Assembly (NCBI RefSeq): GCF_048020265.1
Contig: NZ_CP171843.1
Location: forward strand, 868,001 to 932,000
DNA length: 64,000 nucleotides
Direction: 5' to 3'
DNA from: Limnohabitans_A sp048020265
Lineage (GTDB): Bacteria > Pseudomonadota > Gammaproteobacteria > Burkholderiales > Burkholderiaceae_C
Every line of letters starts with the position of its first letter. The first letter of the stretch is position 1. The position numbers and the translations under genes were made by a program. Shown piece by piece: positions 44,638-52,026 of the stretch. Below the pieces are notes generated by a model. That model ran no database searches and was not told the origin of the DNA. It was given only the letters and a program-made list of their open reading frames with translations.

Positions 44638-46797
44638 TCAGAAGCTGGCTTTGACACCCACGCGCACTGTTCGTGGGGCACCGGGATACAGGTAGTAATG
44701 GCCAAACTGCTTGGGCGATTCGCGCCAGTAATGGCGGTCTGCCAAGTTGTCGATGGCCAAGGTCCATTCGGTGCGTGTGCCTTGAATACGCGTGTCGTAG
44801 TGGGTGGCAAAGTCCAGTGTGTTCCAGCTGGGCAAGTTGATGCTGCCGTTTTCAGTCACGCGTCGTGATCCTTCGTGGCTCAGACGCAGGCTTGTGCGCA
44901 GTCCAGGGACGTCGGTGAAACGGTATTGGGCTATGGCACGCAATGTCAGTGCAGGGACGTTCAGCGGTTTTGATCCATTCAAATCGGTGTTGAGAGATGC
45001 ACCTGAGATGCGTGCGTCAACCCATTGCGCCTGGCCTGCAAGCAACCACTGCTGATGATGCCATTGAAGCCCTGCGTCCAGGCCCTGGTGCCTTTGAGTG
45101 CCATCGACGACGCGTTCACCTGCGTAGTCGTATGCCGCGGGACGCTCTATGTGGAACAACGCCGCACTCCAGCTCAATGCATTGCCCACTTTTCCTTTTG
45201 CCCCCAGTTCAATTTGTTTGCTCCTCTGCACCCCCAAAAACTGACCTGCGTTTATGTAGTTGGCATTGTTGGGAGCCGCCAGCAATTCGACACCTTCGCC
45301 ATAGGAGGCATACATGGTCGAGCCGTTGATGTACTCGTGTGAAAGTGCAATCCAAGGTGTGGTGAATCCGCTGCTTTGACTTTTAGGGTTGGGATTGGCT
45401 GTGTCAAGTGAAAGGGTGTTGCGATCACTTTGGGTATGGCGCAGGCCGAACCATGCAGCCGTCTTGGTAGAAAGCGTCATGCGGTCCATCACTGAAATTT
45501 CAGTGCTGTACTCGCTGCGATTGGTGTTAGGGTAGGTTTGATCGAGCACTTGCGCCGGGACGACACTGCCGGTGGCTGTGCTGGTGCCGGCGTAGCTGTA
45601 TTGCTGTGTTGCTTGAAGCCGGTCGAGTTGGCGGCTTCGCATGGCACTGAAAGTAAGGTTATGCGTGAGACCGGCAAGCTCCAACTGTCCTGCCAAGCTG
45701 GTCTGAAGGGCCTCTGTTAGGCGTCGTTCGTTGTCGCTGCGATAGTCGTATATGTCGAAGCTGCCGTCGGCATAAAAGCGGTCACAGTTGCCCCCGCAGC
45801 CGAAAGCAAATGACAGGCGGTCATCGGTGCGCAGTTTTTGAGCGCCATATTGTGTGCTCCATAGCCATCCTTGATCAATGGCTTGTTTGAATCGGATTGA
45901 GCCGGTTGTCGCTGCAAAAAAACCAGGAACGGACCACGCTTGTCGAGTCAGGTTGGTTTTGGGGTCAACAACTGCAGGGAGTCCGATTGCGCCGTCCCAT
46001 AGGCTAGAGCCGTTGACGCCGATCTGTTGCCGTTCGCTGCGCTCGATTTCCCACTCCAGCTTGCTGTCGGGGCTGATGCGCCAGTCCATGGCCAGTGCGA
46101 ACAGTTTCCGGTGGCCTTCGCTGTTTCGGATGTACGGGTCCAGGTTTTCATAGGCCGCGTTGAATCGGTAGCCCAAGGCTTGGTCCTGGCCTAAGCGGCC
46201 ACCCAGGTCCAGGCCCGCGCCACTACTCTGACCGGTGCCATAGCTGGCGCTGACCGAGCGGATGGTCTCGTTTTTGGCCGAGGGCGGGCGTTTGACCACG
46301 TAGTTGACCAAGCCTCCAGGGGCGCTGGTGCCGGCTTGGATGCCGCTGGTGCCTTTGAACAGTTCGATGCGTTCCTTGTTGTCCATGGGGATCATGGTTT
46401 CTGCGGAAATCGGCAGGCCTTCGCGGCGGTAGTTGTAGCGGTTGTCCAGCGTGTAGCCGCGCACGCTCAGCATGTCCCAATACGCAGGTGAGTTGTAGCT
46501 GTCGGCCACGCTGGCGTCCAGGCGCAGGGCATCGGACACGCGTTGTGCCCCGATGTCCTGCAGCGTTTGTCGGTCGATGGTGACCGCACTGAAAGGCGCT
46601 TTGCTCAAGGGCACATCACCAAAGCCGCTGACCTGCGATGGGGCGGTTTCGGTGATGGTGATTTCGGTCACGCTTTGCGCATGGGCACAGCCCAGTGCCA
46701 GCAGGGCTATCGCGCTGGCAATGTGGGTGGCGCGAAAATTCGTGCGAAATGTGAAACGGGCAGATGCCCGGCGTGAAAATGGCGAAAAAAATGCCAT
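44638..46797 (-). CDS. TonB-dependent outer-membrane receptor, TPP-riboswitch controlled
   Basis: A 719-residue outer-membrane receptor with a signal peptide (ALLALGCAHAQ), an N-terminal plug domain (about residues 40-155; SVRGYTLDNRYNYRREGLP, GTSGIQAGTSAPGGLVNYVVKRP) and a 22-strand-type beta-barrel ending in the typical C-terminal aromatic TVRVGVKASF. By sequence it belongs to the siderophore-receptor branch (FhuA/FpvA-like). A TPP riboswitch lies directly upstream, so the likely cargo is thiamine or a related compound rather than iron chelate. ATG 46797 has an AAGGA ribosome site 8 bp upstream; the longer frame to 46863 is excluded. Confidence 0.88.
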   Translation of the reverse strand: MAFFSPFSRRASARFTFRTNFRATHIASAIALLALGCAHAQSVTEITITETAPSQVSGFGDVPLSKAPFSAVTIDRQTLQDIGAQRVSDALRLDASVADSYNSPAYWDMLSVRGYTLDNRYNYRREGLPISAETMIPMDNKERIELFKGTSGIQAGTSAPGGLVNYVVKRPPSAKNETIRSVSASYGTGQSSGAGLDLGGRLGQDQALGYRFNAAYENLDPYIRNSEGHRKLFALAMDWRISPDSKLEWEIERSERQQIGVNGSSLWDGAIGLPAVVDPKTNLTRQAWSVPGFFAATTGSIRFKQAIDQGWLWSTQYGAQKLRTDDRLSFAFGCGGNCDRFYADGSFDIYDYRSDNERRLTEALQTSLAGQLELAGLTHNLTFSAMRSRQLDRLQATQQYSYAGTSTATGSVVPAQVLDQTYPNTNRSEYSTEISVMDRMTLSTKTAAWFGLRHTQSDRNTLSLDTANPNPKSQSSGFTTPWIALSHEYINGSTMYASYGEGVELLAAPNNANYINAGQFLGVQRSKQIELGAKGKVGNALSWSAALFHIERPAAYDYAGERVVDGTQRHQGLDAGLQWHHQQWLLAGQAQWVDARISGASLNTDLNGSKPLNVPALTLRAIAQYRFTDVPGLRTSLRLSHEGSRRVTENGSINLPSWNTLDFATHYDTRIQGTRTEWTLAIDNLADRHYWRESPKQFGHYYLYPGAPRTVRVGVKASF

Positions 46798-46874
46798 GAC
46801 GTTGTCCTTAACGTAATGGCAGGTCGGCTGACTGGGAACGCGGTGTGCCCGCGAGTGAGGCACCGTTCTTTTGA

Positions 46875-46960
46875 CAAGCTTCCCTGCGCGAGGATTACCT
46901 CAATCAGGTTCAAAGGGACTTTCTCAGTCGAAGACCTCACAGCCCTCAACACCCCTAGCG
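46875..46960 (-). promoter_or_regulatory. TPP riboswitch (thi element)
   Basis: Read on the minus strand, the region contains CTAGGGGTG at the 5' side, CTGAGA, TTTGAACCTGAT, GAGGTAATCCTCGCG and CAGGGAAG, the conserved core of the THI box. It ends about 78 nt before the receptor ATG. Nearby GC-rich segments could form an expression platform that sequesters the AAGGA ribosome site or ends transcription. The ligand is thiamine pyrophosphate by established knowledge of the family. Confidence 0.92.
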
Positions 46961-46993
46961 GATGCGCCACAGTGGGGTGGCGCGGAATGGATT

Positions 46994-48031
46994 TTATGCG
47001 ATGCCCAGACGTTGGTGCAGCAACGTAGAAGTCGTCGTGTACTGCAGCAGGGTCTTTTCCTCAGGGCGCAGCAGGGCCACGGCACCGAATGCGGCCAGTG
47101 TGGCCTCGTGAAAGCCGCAGAGGATGAGCTTCTTTTTACCCGGGTAAGTGTTGATGTCACCCACGGCAAAAATGCCCGGCTCGGACGTGCCAAAGTTTTC
47201 GGTGTTCACCGTCAGTTGCTTGCGTTCCATGGCCAGGCCCCATTGCGCCACGGGGCCCAGCTTGGGCGACAGGCCCAGACAGGTTTGCAGTACATCCAAA
47301 TTCAGCCACTCGGCGTCGCCTTGCGGATTGAGCAGCTCGAGTGCGTGCAGGCGGCCTGCATCGCTTCGCAAGCCGGTGGGCTGGCCCGCCACAAAGCGCA
47401 TACGGCCTTGGTCGCAGGCCTGCCGCATTTGGGCGATCAACTCTGGCGCGGCGCTGAACTGATCGCGCCGGTGCAGCAGCGTCACGCTGGCGGCGGTTTG
47501 CGGACCTTCGATGGCTTGAAGGCAGGTTTGCAGTGCGATGTCACCGTCACCGGCTACCACCAGATGCTGACCGCCCCAGCGCTCAGGCATGGGGTGCTCG
47601 GCAAACACCTGTGTGCCTTCAAAAGCCGTCAGGCCGTCGAGCACCATGCGTCGCGGCACAAAAGCGCCCACGCCAGCGGCGATGAACAGGGTTGGGGTGC
47701 GGAATGTTTGGCCAGCGCTGGTGGTCACTTGCAAGCGCTGATCAGGCAGGCGCTCGACATGGTCAACTTGTTGGCTCAAATGCAGGGTGGCTTTGAATGG
47801 TGTGATTTGCTGTTGCAAACGCTCGACCAGCTCCTGACCGGTGCAAAACGGAATGCCCGGGATGTCGTAAATCGGCTTGCCCGCGTACAACTCGGCACAT
47901 TGTCCGCCGACGTGGGGCAGTGCATCAACCACATGGCAATGAATGCCTTGCAGCCCGAGCTGGAAGACCTGAAACAGGCCCACAGGGCCTGCGCCAATGA
48001 CCAGCGCTTCGGTGTCGATAGGGGTGGTCAT
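46994..48031 (-). CDS. Ferredoxin--NADP+ reductase, thioredoxin reductase-like
   Basis: A 345-residue two-dinucleotide-domain flavoprotein. The FAD loop is VIGAGPVGLFQVFQLG, the NAD(P) loop is VVAGDGDIALQTCLQAIEG, and the C-terminal FAD contact is IFAVGDINTYPGKKKLILCGFHEA. The CxxC disulfide of thioredoxin reductase is absent, which marks the ferredoxin reductase (FNR2/YumC-like) branch. It is 46 bp downstream of fdxA on the same strand and may reduce it. Confidence 0.87.
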   Translation of the reverse strand: MTTPIDTEALVIGAGPVGLFQVFQLGLQGIHCHVVDALPHVGGQCAELYAGKPIYDIPGIPFCTGQELVERLQQQITPFKATLHLSQQVDHVERLPDQRLQVTTSAGQTFRTPTLFIAAGVGAFVPRRMVLDGLTAFEGTQVFAEHPMPERWGGQHLVVAGDGDIALQTCLQAIEGPQTAASVTLLHRRDQFSAAPELIAQMRQACDQGRMRFVAGQPTGLRSDAGRLHALELLNPQGDAEWLNLDVLQTCLGLSPKLGPVAQWGLAMERKQLTVNTENFGTSEPGIFAVGDINTYPGKKKLILCGFHEATLAAFGAVALLRPEEKTLLQYTTTSTLLHQRLGIA

Positions 48032-48077
48032 GGTGCAAAGTTCAAGAAGAAAGGACCCTGGCCTTGGTCCTTGGGGC

Positions 48078-48407
48078 TCAACGGATCAGCTGAGCGAGTT
48101 TGCCGGTTTTGTCTTTCCATGCGTCCGCATCGGCCATTGGGGCCTTGCGCTTGGTGATGCTCTTCCAGCCGGGCAACAAAGCCAGCTCAGCATTGAGCTT
48201 GGTCATGTGCTGCTGGTCGGCGGGCAGGTCTTCTTCAGCGTAAATGGCGTTCACCGGGCATTCGGGGATGCACACGGCGCAGTCGATGCATTCATCGGGG
48301 TCGATGGTCAGAAAGTTGGGGCCTTCTCGGAAGCAATCCACAGGGCAAACGTCCACACAGTCGGTGTATTTGCACTGGATACAGGATTCGGAAACAACGT
48401 GGGTCAT
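48078..48407 (-). CDS. fdxA: Seven-iron ferredoxin, FdxA type
   Basis: A 109-residue ferredoxin with two cluster motifs, CIQCKYTDCVDVCPVDC and CIDCAVCIPECPV, followed by a conserved C-terminal extension ending near KLAQLIR. The arrangement fits a [3Fe-4S][4Fe-4S] protein of the Azotobacter FdI type. It lies 63 bp downstream of cysN and 46 bp upstream of the reductase gene. Confidence 0.93.
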   Translation of the reverse strand: MTHVVSESCIQCKYTDCVDVCPVDCFREGPNFLTIDPDECIDCAVCIPECPVNAIYAEEDLPADQQHMTKLNAELALLPGWKSITKRKAPMADADAWKDKTGKLAQLIR

Positions 48408-48470
48408 GATGGACTCGGAAAATGGTGCAGCGCTGTCGGATGGGCGCGGAACCTTGGATTTTAAAGGAGA

Positions 48471-49769
48471 TCAGTTCACCAGCACGGCACCCGAGGTCTT
48501 GTGGCTGGCTGTGTCCACCAGCACCAGTGCGCCCAGGATGCGCGACTGGGCAAAGGGCAGGGTGACCAAGGGTTCCTGCAGGGCCAGCGTGACATGGCCA
48601 ATGGCGTTGGGTGCCAGCTCGGTGGCTTCTTCTTCGGCCAGGGTGTTCACGTTCAGGCGGTGCACCACGCGTTGTACCTTGGCCTTGACCCAGCGGTGGC
48701 CGTGCAGCGCCCAGTAAAGACGGCCTGCCACCAGGGGCTCGTCGTCCATCCAGGCGATGGTGGTGCTCAGCTGACGCTGGCCCTGGCCCTCGGGGGCGCC
48801 CAAAGACGCTGATTTTTCGGCCAGCAGCCAGTCGCCTCGCGACACGTCTACCTCGCGGTCCAGCACGATGCCCGCGCTGTGGCCGGCTGCCTTGTTCTGC
48901 GGTTGGCGGGTGGCCGACAGCACTTGCGACACCACGGCGGTCTGGCCGCTGGGGAAGACTTTGATGGTCTGGCCCGGCTCGATGCTGCCGGTGGCCACGC
49001 GGCCCCAGAACACGCGGCGGCCCTGGGTGGTCACGCCGGAGTCGTGGAACTTCTCGACCCACTGCACCGGGAAGCTGAAGGCCACATTGGTCTCTGCAGG
49101 CGTGACCGGCAGGTCTTCGAGGATGCTGAGCAGGCTCGGGCCGGTGTAGCCGCACCAGTCGGCTTGGTCGTTGTTCTCGGTGGTGACCACGTTCCAGCCC
49201 TTGAGGGCCGACACGGGCACCATGGCTGCGACGGTGATCCCGGCCTCTTTTGCGAACTTCTCCAATGCGCCAGCAATGTTTTGGTAAGCCACAGTGGCAT
49301 CGGCCACAGCGTCAAGCTTGTTGATGGCGAACACGATGGACGGCACACGCAGCAGGTTCACCAGCAGCGAGTGGCGGCGGGTTTGCGGCAGCAGTTGCAG
49401 GTTGGGGTTGGCCCAGTCGAGTTTGATGGCGTCCACCAGCACCACGGCAGCATCGGCGCTCGATGCTGCGGTGACCATGTTGCGGGTGTACTGCTCGTGG
49501 CCGGGTGCGTCACCGATGATGAACTTGCGCGCTTCGGTGTTGAAGTAGCGGTAGGCCACGTCGATGGTGATGCCTTGCTCACGCTCGGCGCTCAAGCCAT
49601 CGGTCAGCAGGGCCAGATCGGTTTCGCCCGAGCGCTGCACGCCCGCCAGGTGGTCTTGCAGCACGGCTTTGGTGTCCACCAGCAGGCGGCCGATTAGCGT
49701 GCTCTTGCCGTCGTCGACCGAGCCGCAGGTGATGAATTGGAGGGCAGAAAAGTGTTGGTTGTTGCGCAT
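48471..49769 (-). CDS. cysN: Sulfate adenylyltransferase, GTPase subunit 1
   Basis: Couples GTP hydrolysis to APS synthesis from ATP and sulfate together with CysD. The 432-residue protein has the elongation-factor-like G domain: GSVDDGKSTLIGRLL (P-loop), DAPGHEQYTRN and NKLDAV. Domains II and III follow. No APS-kinase (CysC) domain is fused. It is separated from cysD by 93 bp, which carry a palindromic repeat. Confidence 0.94.
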   Translation of the reverse strand: MRNNQHFSALQFITCGSVDDGKSTLIGRLLVDTKAVLQDHLAGVQRSGETDLALLTDGLSAEREQGITIDVAYRYFNTEARKFIIGDAPGHEQYTRNMVTAASSADAAVVLVDAIKLDWANPNLQLLPQTRRHSLLVNLLRVPSIVFAINKLDAVADATVAYQNIAGALEKFAKEAGITVAAMVPVSALKGWNVVTTENNDQADWCGYTGPSLLSILEDLPVTPAETNVAFSFPVQWVEKFHDSGVTTQGRRVFWGRVATGSIEPGQTIKVFPSGQTAVVSQVLSATRQPQNKAAGHSAGIVLDREVDVSRGDWLLAEKSASLGAPEGQGQRQLSTTIAWMDDEPLVAGRLYWALHGHRWVKAKVQRVVHRLNVNTLAEEEATELAPNAIGHVTLALQEPLVTLPFAQSRILGALVLVDTASHKTSGAVLVN

Positions 49770-49795
49770 GGTGTCAGTCCTTGTTGGGGAGGTAG

Positions 49796-49849
49796 GTCAT
49801 CGCGAGGCACGAAGCGATCCATGGACGGCCGCGCTTCGCTCGCAATGAC
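49796..49849. repeat. Palindromic repeat between cysN and cysD (copy A)
   Basis: A 54-bp element begins GTCATCGCGAG and ends CTCGCAATGAC, inverted termini with one mismatch. It has an inner inverted pair GAAGCG/CGCTTC. The same family occurs at 50811-50870. Confidence 0.8.
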
Positions 49850-49862
49850 GGATGGATGTTTG

Positions 49863-50792
49863 TCAGAAATAGCCATCCTTCTTGCGCTTCTCCATCGACG
49901 CCTCGGACGTCTTGTCGTCCATGCGCGTCGCGCCGCGCTCGCTCACGTCGGCTGCCAACGTTTCGATCACGATCTGCTCGGGCGTGGCCGCATCGCTTTC
50001 CACCGGGCAGGTGCAGGTGATGTCGCCTACGGTGCGGAACCGCACGTCGCGCACCACGACCTGTTCGCCGTCTTTGGGCGGGGTCAACTCGGTCACGGGC
50101 ACCAAGAGGCCGCGGCGGTCCACCACCTCGCGCTTGTGCGTGTAGTAGATCGAAGGCAGGGCAATGCGTTCGCGGGCGATGTACTGCCACACATCCAGCT
50201 CGGTCCAGTTGCTGATCGGGAACACGCGAAAGTGCTCGCCCGGCTGCAGCTTGTGGTTGAACAGTGTCCACAGCTCGGGGCGCTGAGCCTTGGGCTGCCA
50301 CTGGCCAAAGCTGTCGCGGTGGCTGAAGATGCGCTCTTTGGCGCGGGCTTTTTCTTCGTCACGGCGGGCGCCGCCGATCAGGGCGTCAAAGCGGAACTCT
50401 TCGATCGCTTCGAGCAGCGTGACCGACTGGTGCACGTTGCGGCTCTCGCCCGGGTGGGCCAGGCGCACGGTGCCGCGCTTCATCGAGTCTTCAACGCTGC
50501 GCACGATGAGCTCGGCCCCCAATTCCTTGGCGCGGGCGTCGCGGAAGTCGGTCACTTCTTTGAAGTTGTGGCCGGTGTCGATCATCAAGAGCGGATAGGG
50601 CAGGCGGCCAGCGCCAAAAGCCTTCTCGGCGCACTTGAGCATGACCAGCGAGTCCTTGCCGCCCGAAAACAGCAGGGTGGGGCGCTCGAAGGCGGCAGCG
50701 ACTTCGCGCAGGATGAAGATGGTTTCTTCTTCCAGCGCGTCCAGGTGGCTGTTGCTCAGGGTGTGCAACTCGGTTTGTGTCATGGCGTTCAT
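49863..50792 (-). CDS. cysD: Sulfate adenylyltransferase subunit 2
   Basis: The catalytic adenylyltransferase subunit of a CysDN pair; an ATP-pyrophosphatase enzyme with PP-loop LLFSGGKDSLVMLKCA and the conserved DTGHNFKEVTDFRD and FPISNWTELDVWQYI segments. The 309-residue product starts at ATG 50792; ATG 50783 is an alternative and the upstream frame reads into the repeat. cysN lies downstream. Confidence 0.94.
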   Translation of the reverse strand: MNAMTQTELHTLSNSHLDALEEETIFILREVAAAFERPTLLFSGGKDSLVMLKCAEKAFGAGRLPYPLLMIDTGHNFKEVTDFRDARAKELGAELIVRSVEDSMKRGTVRLAHPGESRNVHQSVTLLEAIEEFRFDALIGGARRDEEKARAKERIFSHRDSFGQWQPKAQRPELWTLFNHKLQPGEHFRVFPISNWTELDVWQYIARERIALPSIYYTHKREVVDRRGLLVPVTELTPPKDGEQVVVRDVRFRTVGDITCTCPVESDAATPEQIVIETLAADVSERGATRMDDKTSEASMEKRKKDGYF

Positions 50793-50810
50793 TCGGTTTT
50801 CTCTGTGCTT

Positions 50811-50870
50811 GTCATTGCGAGCGTCGCGAAGCAATCCAGGGATTGCTTCTGCCTACGGCCTCGCAATGAC
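50811..50870. repeat. Palindromic repeat between cysD and cysH (copy B)
   Basis: A 60-bp element with perfect inverted ends GTCATTGCGAG (50811-50821) and CTCGCAATGAC (50860-50870) and an inner stem GAAGCAATCC/GATTGCTTC. It resembles copy A and is read as the same repeat family. Confidence 0.85.
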
Positions 50871-50875
50871 GGGGT

Positions 50876-51631
50876 TTATTTCTTCACATGCAGTCCGCAT
50901 TCCTTGGCCGCCTCGTCTTCCCACCACCAGCGACCAGCGCGGAACTCTTCGCCCAGGCTGATGGCTCGGGTGCAAGGGGCGCAGCCGATGCTCGGGAAGA
51001 ACTGGTCGTGCAGCGGGTTGTAGTCCACCTGGTTCGTGGCGATGTAGTGCCACACGTCGCCCCAGGTCCATTGGGCCAGCGGGTTGAACTTGTACAGCGA
51101 CTTGGTGGCCACTTCGCTCTCGTCGAGCAGAGGCACCTCGGCGCGTGCTGCGGACTGCTCCTGACGCAAGCCGGTGATCCATGCTTTTTGGCCTTTCAGG
51201 GCGCGGGCCAGTGGTACCATCTTGCGGATGCCACAGCACTCCTTGCGCAGCTCGATGCTCTTGTAAATGGCGTCCTGCCCTTTGTCGCGCACGAACTGGA
51301 TGACCGATTCGTGTACCGGACGGAAGACGTTGATGGGCGCACGAGAATGGGCCTGGGTGCGCTCGAGCAGGGCCAGGGTTTCGGTGTGCAGTGCGCCGGT
51401 TTCCAGCACAAACACCGGGATGTCGACTTGCAGCCGGTTGATGAGGTGGGTGATCACCACATCTTCGGCGCCCAAGCTGGAGGCCTGGGTCACGGGGGCG
51501 AATTCGGCGGCTGCACGCCGCAGCAGGCTCTCGGTCTCGGCCAATTTGGCGGCAAAGTCGGCGCTGGCTTTGGCGTTTTGCTCGATGGCTTTGGCCGGGG
51601 AACTGCGAGAGGATAGGAGGCTGGTGGTCAT
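50876..51631 (-). CDS. cysH: Adenylyl-sulfate (APS) reductase, assimilatory
   Basis: Reduces activated sulfate to sulfite with thioredoxin. The 251-residue protein has the PP-loop-like SLGAEDVVITHLI and the cysteine pairs RKECCGIRK and IGCAPCTRA that bind a [4Fe-4S] cluster, plus the C-terminal KECGLH catalytic cysteine. These cysteine pairs mark an APS reductase, in keeping with the absence of cysC. ATG 51631 shares its A with the DUF934 stop; a GTG at 51634 is also possible. Confidence 0.94.
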   Translation of the reverse strand: MTTSLLSSRSSPAKAIEQNAKASADFAAKLAETESLLRRAAAEFAPVTQASSLGAEDVVITHLINRLQVDIPVFVLETGALHTETLALLERTQAHSRAPINVFRPVHESVIQFVRDKGQDAIYKSIELRKECCGIRKMVPLARALKGQKAWITGLRQEQSAARAEVPLLDESEVATKSLYKFNPLAQWTWGDVWHYIATNQVDYNPLHDQFFPSIGCAPCTRAISLGEEFRAGRWWWEDEAAKECGLHVKK

Positions 51632-52008
51632 CACGCGGCTTTGGCGAATGGGGGTTGTGTGCCAACCGCCGAGCCTTGGTAAAACCCGGCAAAGCGCTCG
51701 AACTGGCGTTGGGCTGCTGAAGCGTCTACACCCTCGCGCAGTACGGCCACATCAAAGCCGGTGCGCTGCATCTGCACCAACTGGTCGATCAGCACATCCC
51801 CCGTGGCGCGCAATTCGCCCGCAAAGCACAGACGGCGGCGCAGTAAAAAGGCCTGGCTGTAGGCACGGCCGTCGGTGAATTTGGGGAACTGCAGGTCGAT
51901 GCGGGTCACGCCGTTCAGGTCGAGCGTGCGGGGGTCCACATCGTTGGCCAGCGTGATGACGGTAGCCGATTCGACGGCTTGGTGCTCTTGTGCGGTGATG
52001 ATTTTCAT
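51631..52008 (-). CDS. DUF934 protein, sulfate-assimilation accessory
   Basis: A 125-residue cytosolic protein of the DUF934 family, found almost exclusively beside cysI and cysH in proteobacteria. Conserved blocks include RIDLQFPKFTDGRAYSQAFLLRRR and FDVAVLREG. It is 18 bp after cysI and overlaps cysH. A role as an assembly or electron-transfer helper of the sulfite reductase is inferred from this context; no cofactor motif is present. Confidence 0.87.
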   Translation of the reverse strand: MKIITAQEHQAVESATVITLANDVDPRTLDLNGVTRIDLQFPKFTDGRAYSQAFLLRRRLCFAGELRATGDVLIDQLVQMQRTGFDVAVLREGVDASAAQRQFERFAGFYQGSAVGTQPPFAKAA

Positions 52009-52026
52009 GGTCTGTTTTCCCGACGT

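Noticed and set aside
44638..46797. Ferric-siderophore receptor as the functional call
   Set aside because: Family resemblance is to siderophore receptors, but the TPP riboswitch upstream argues for thiamine-related cargo, so substrate is left open.
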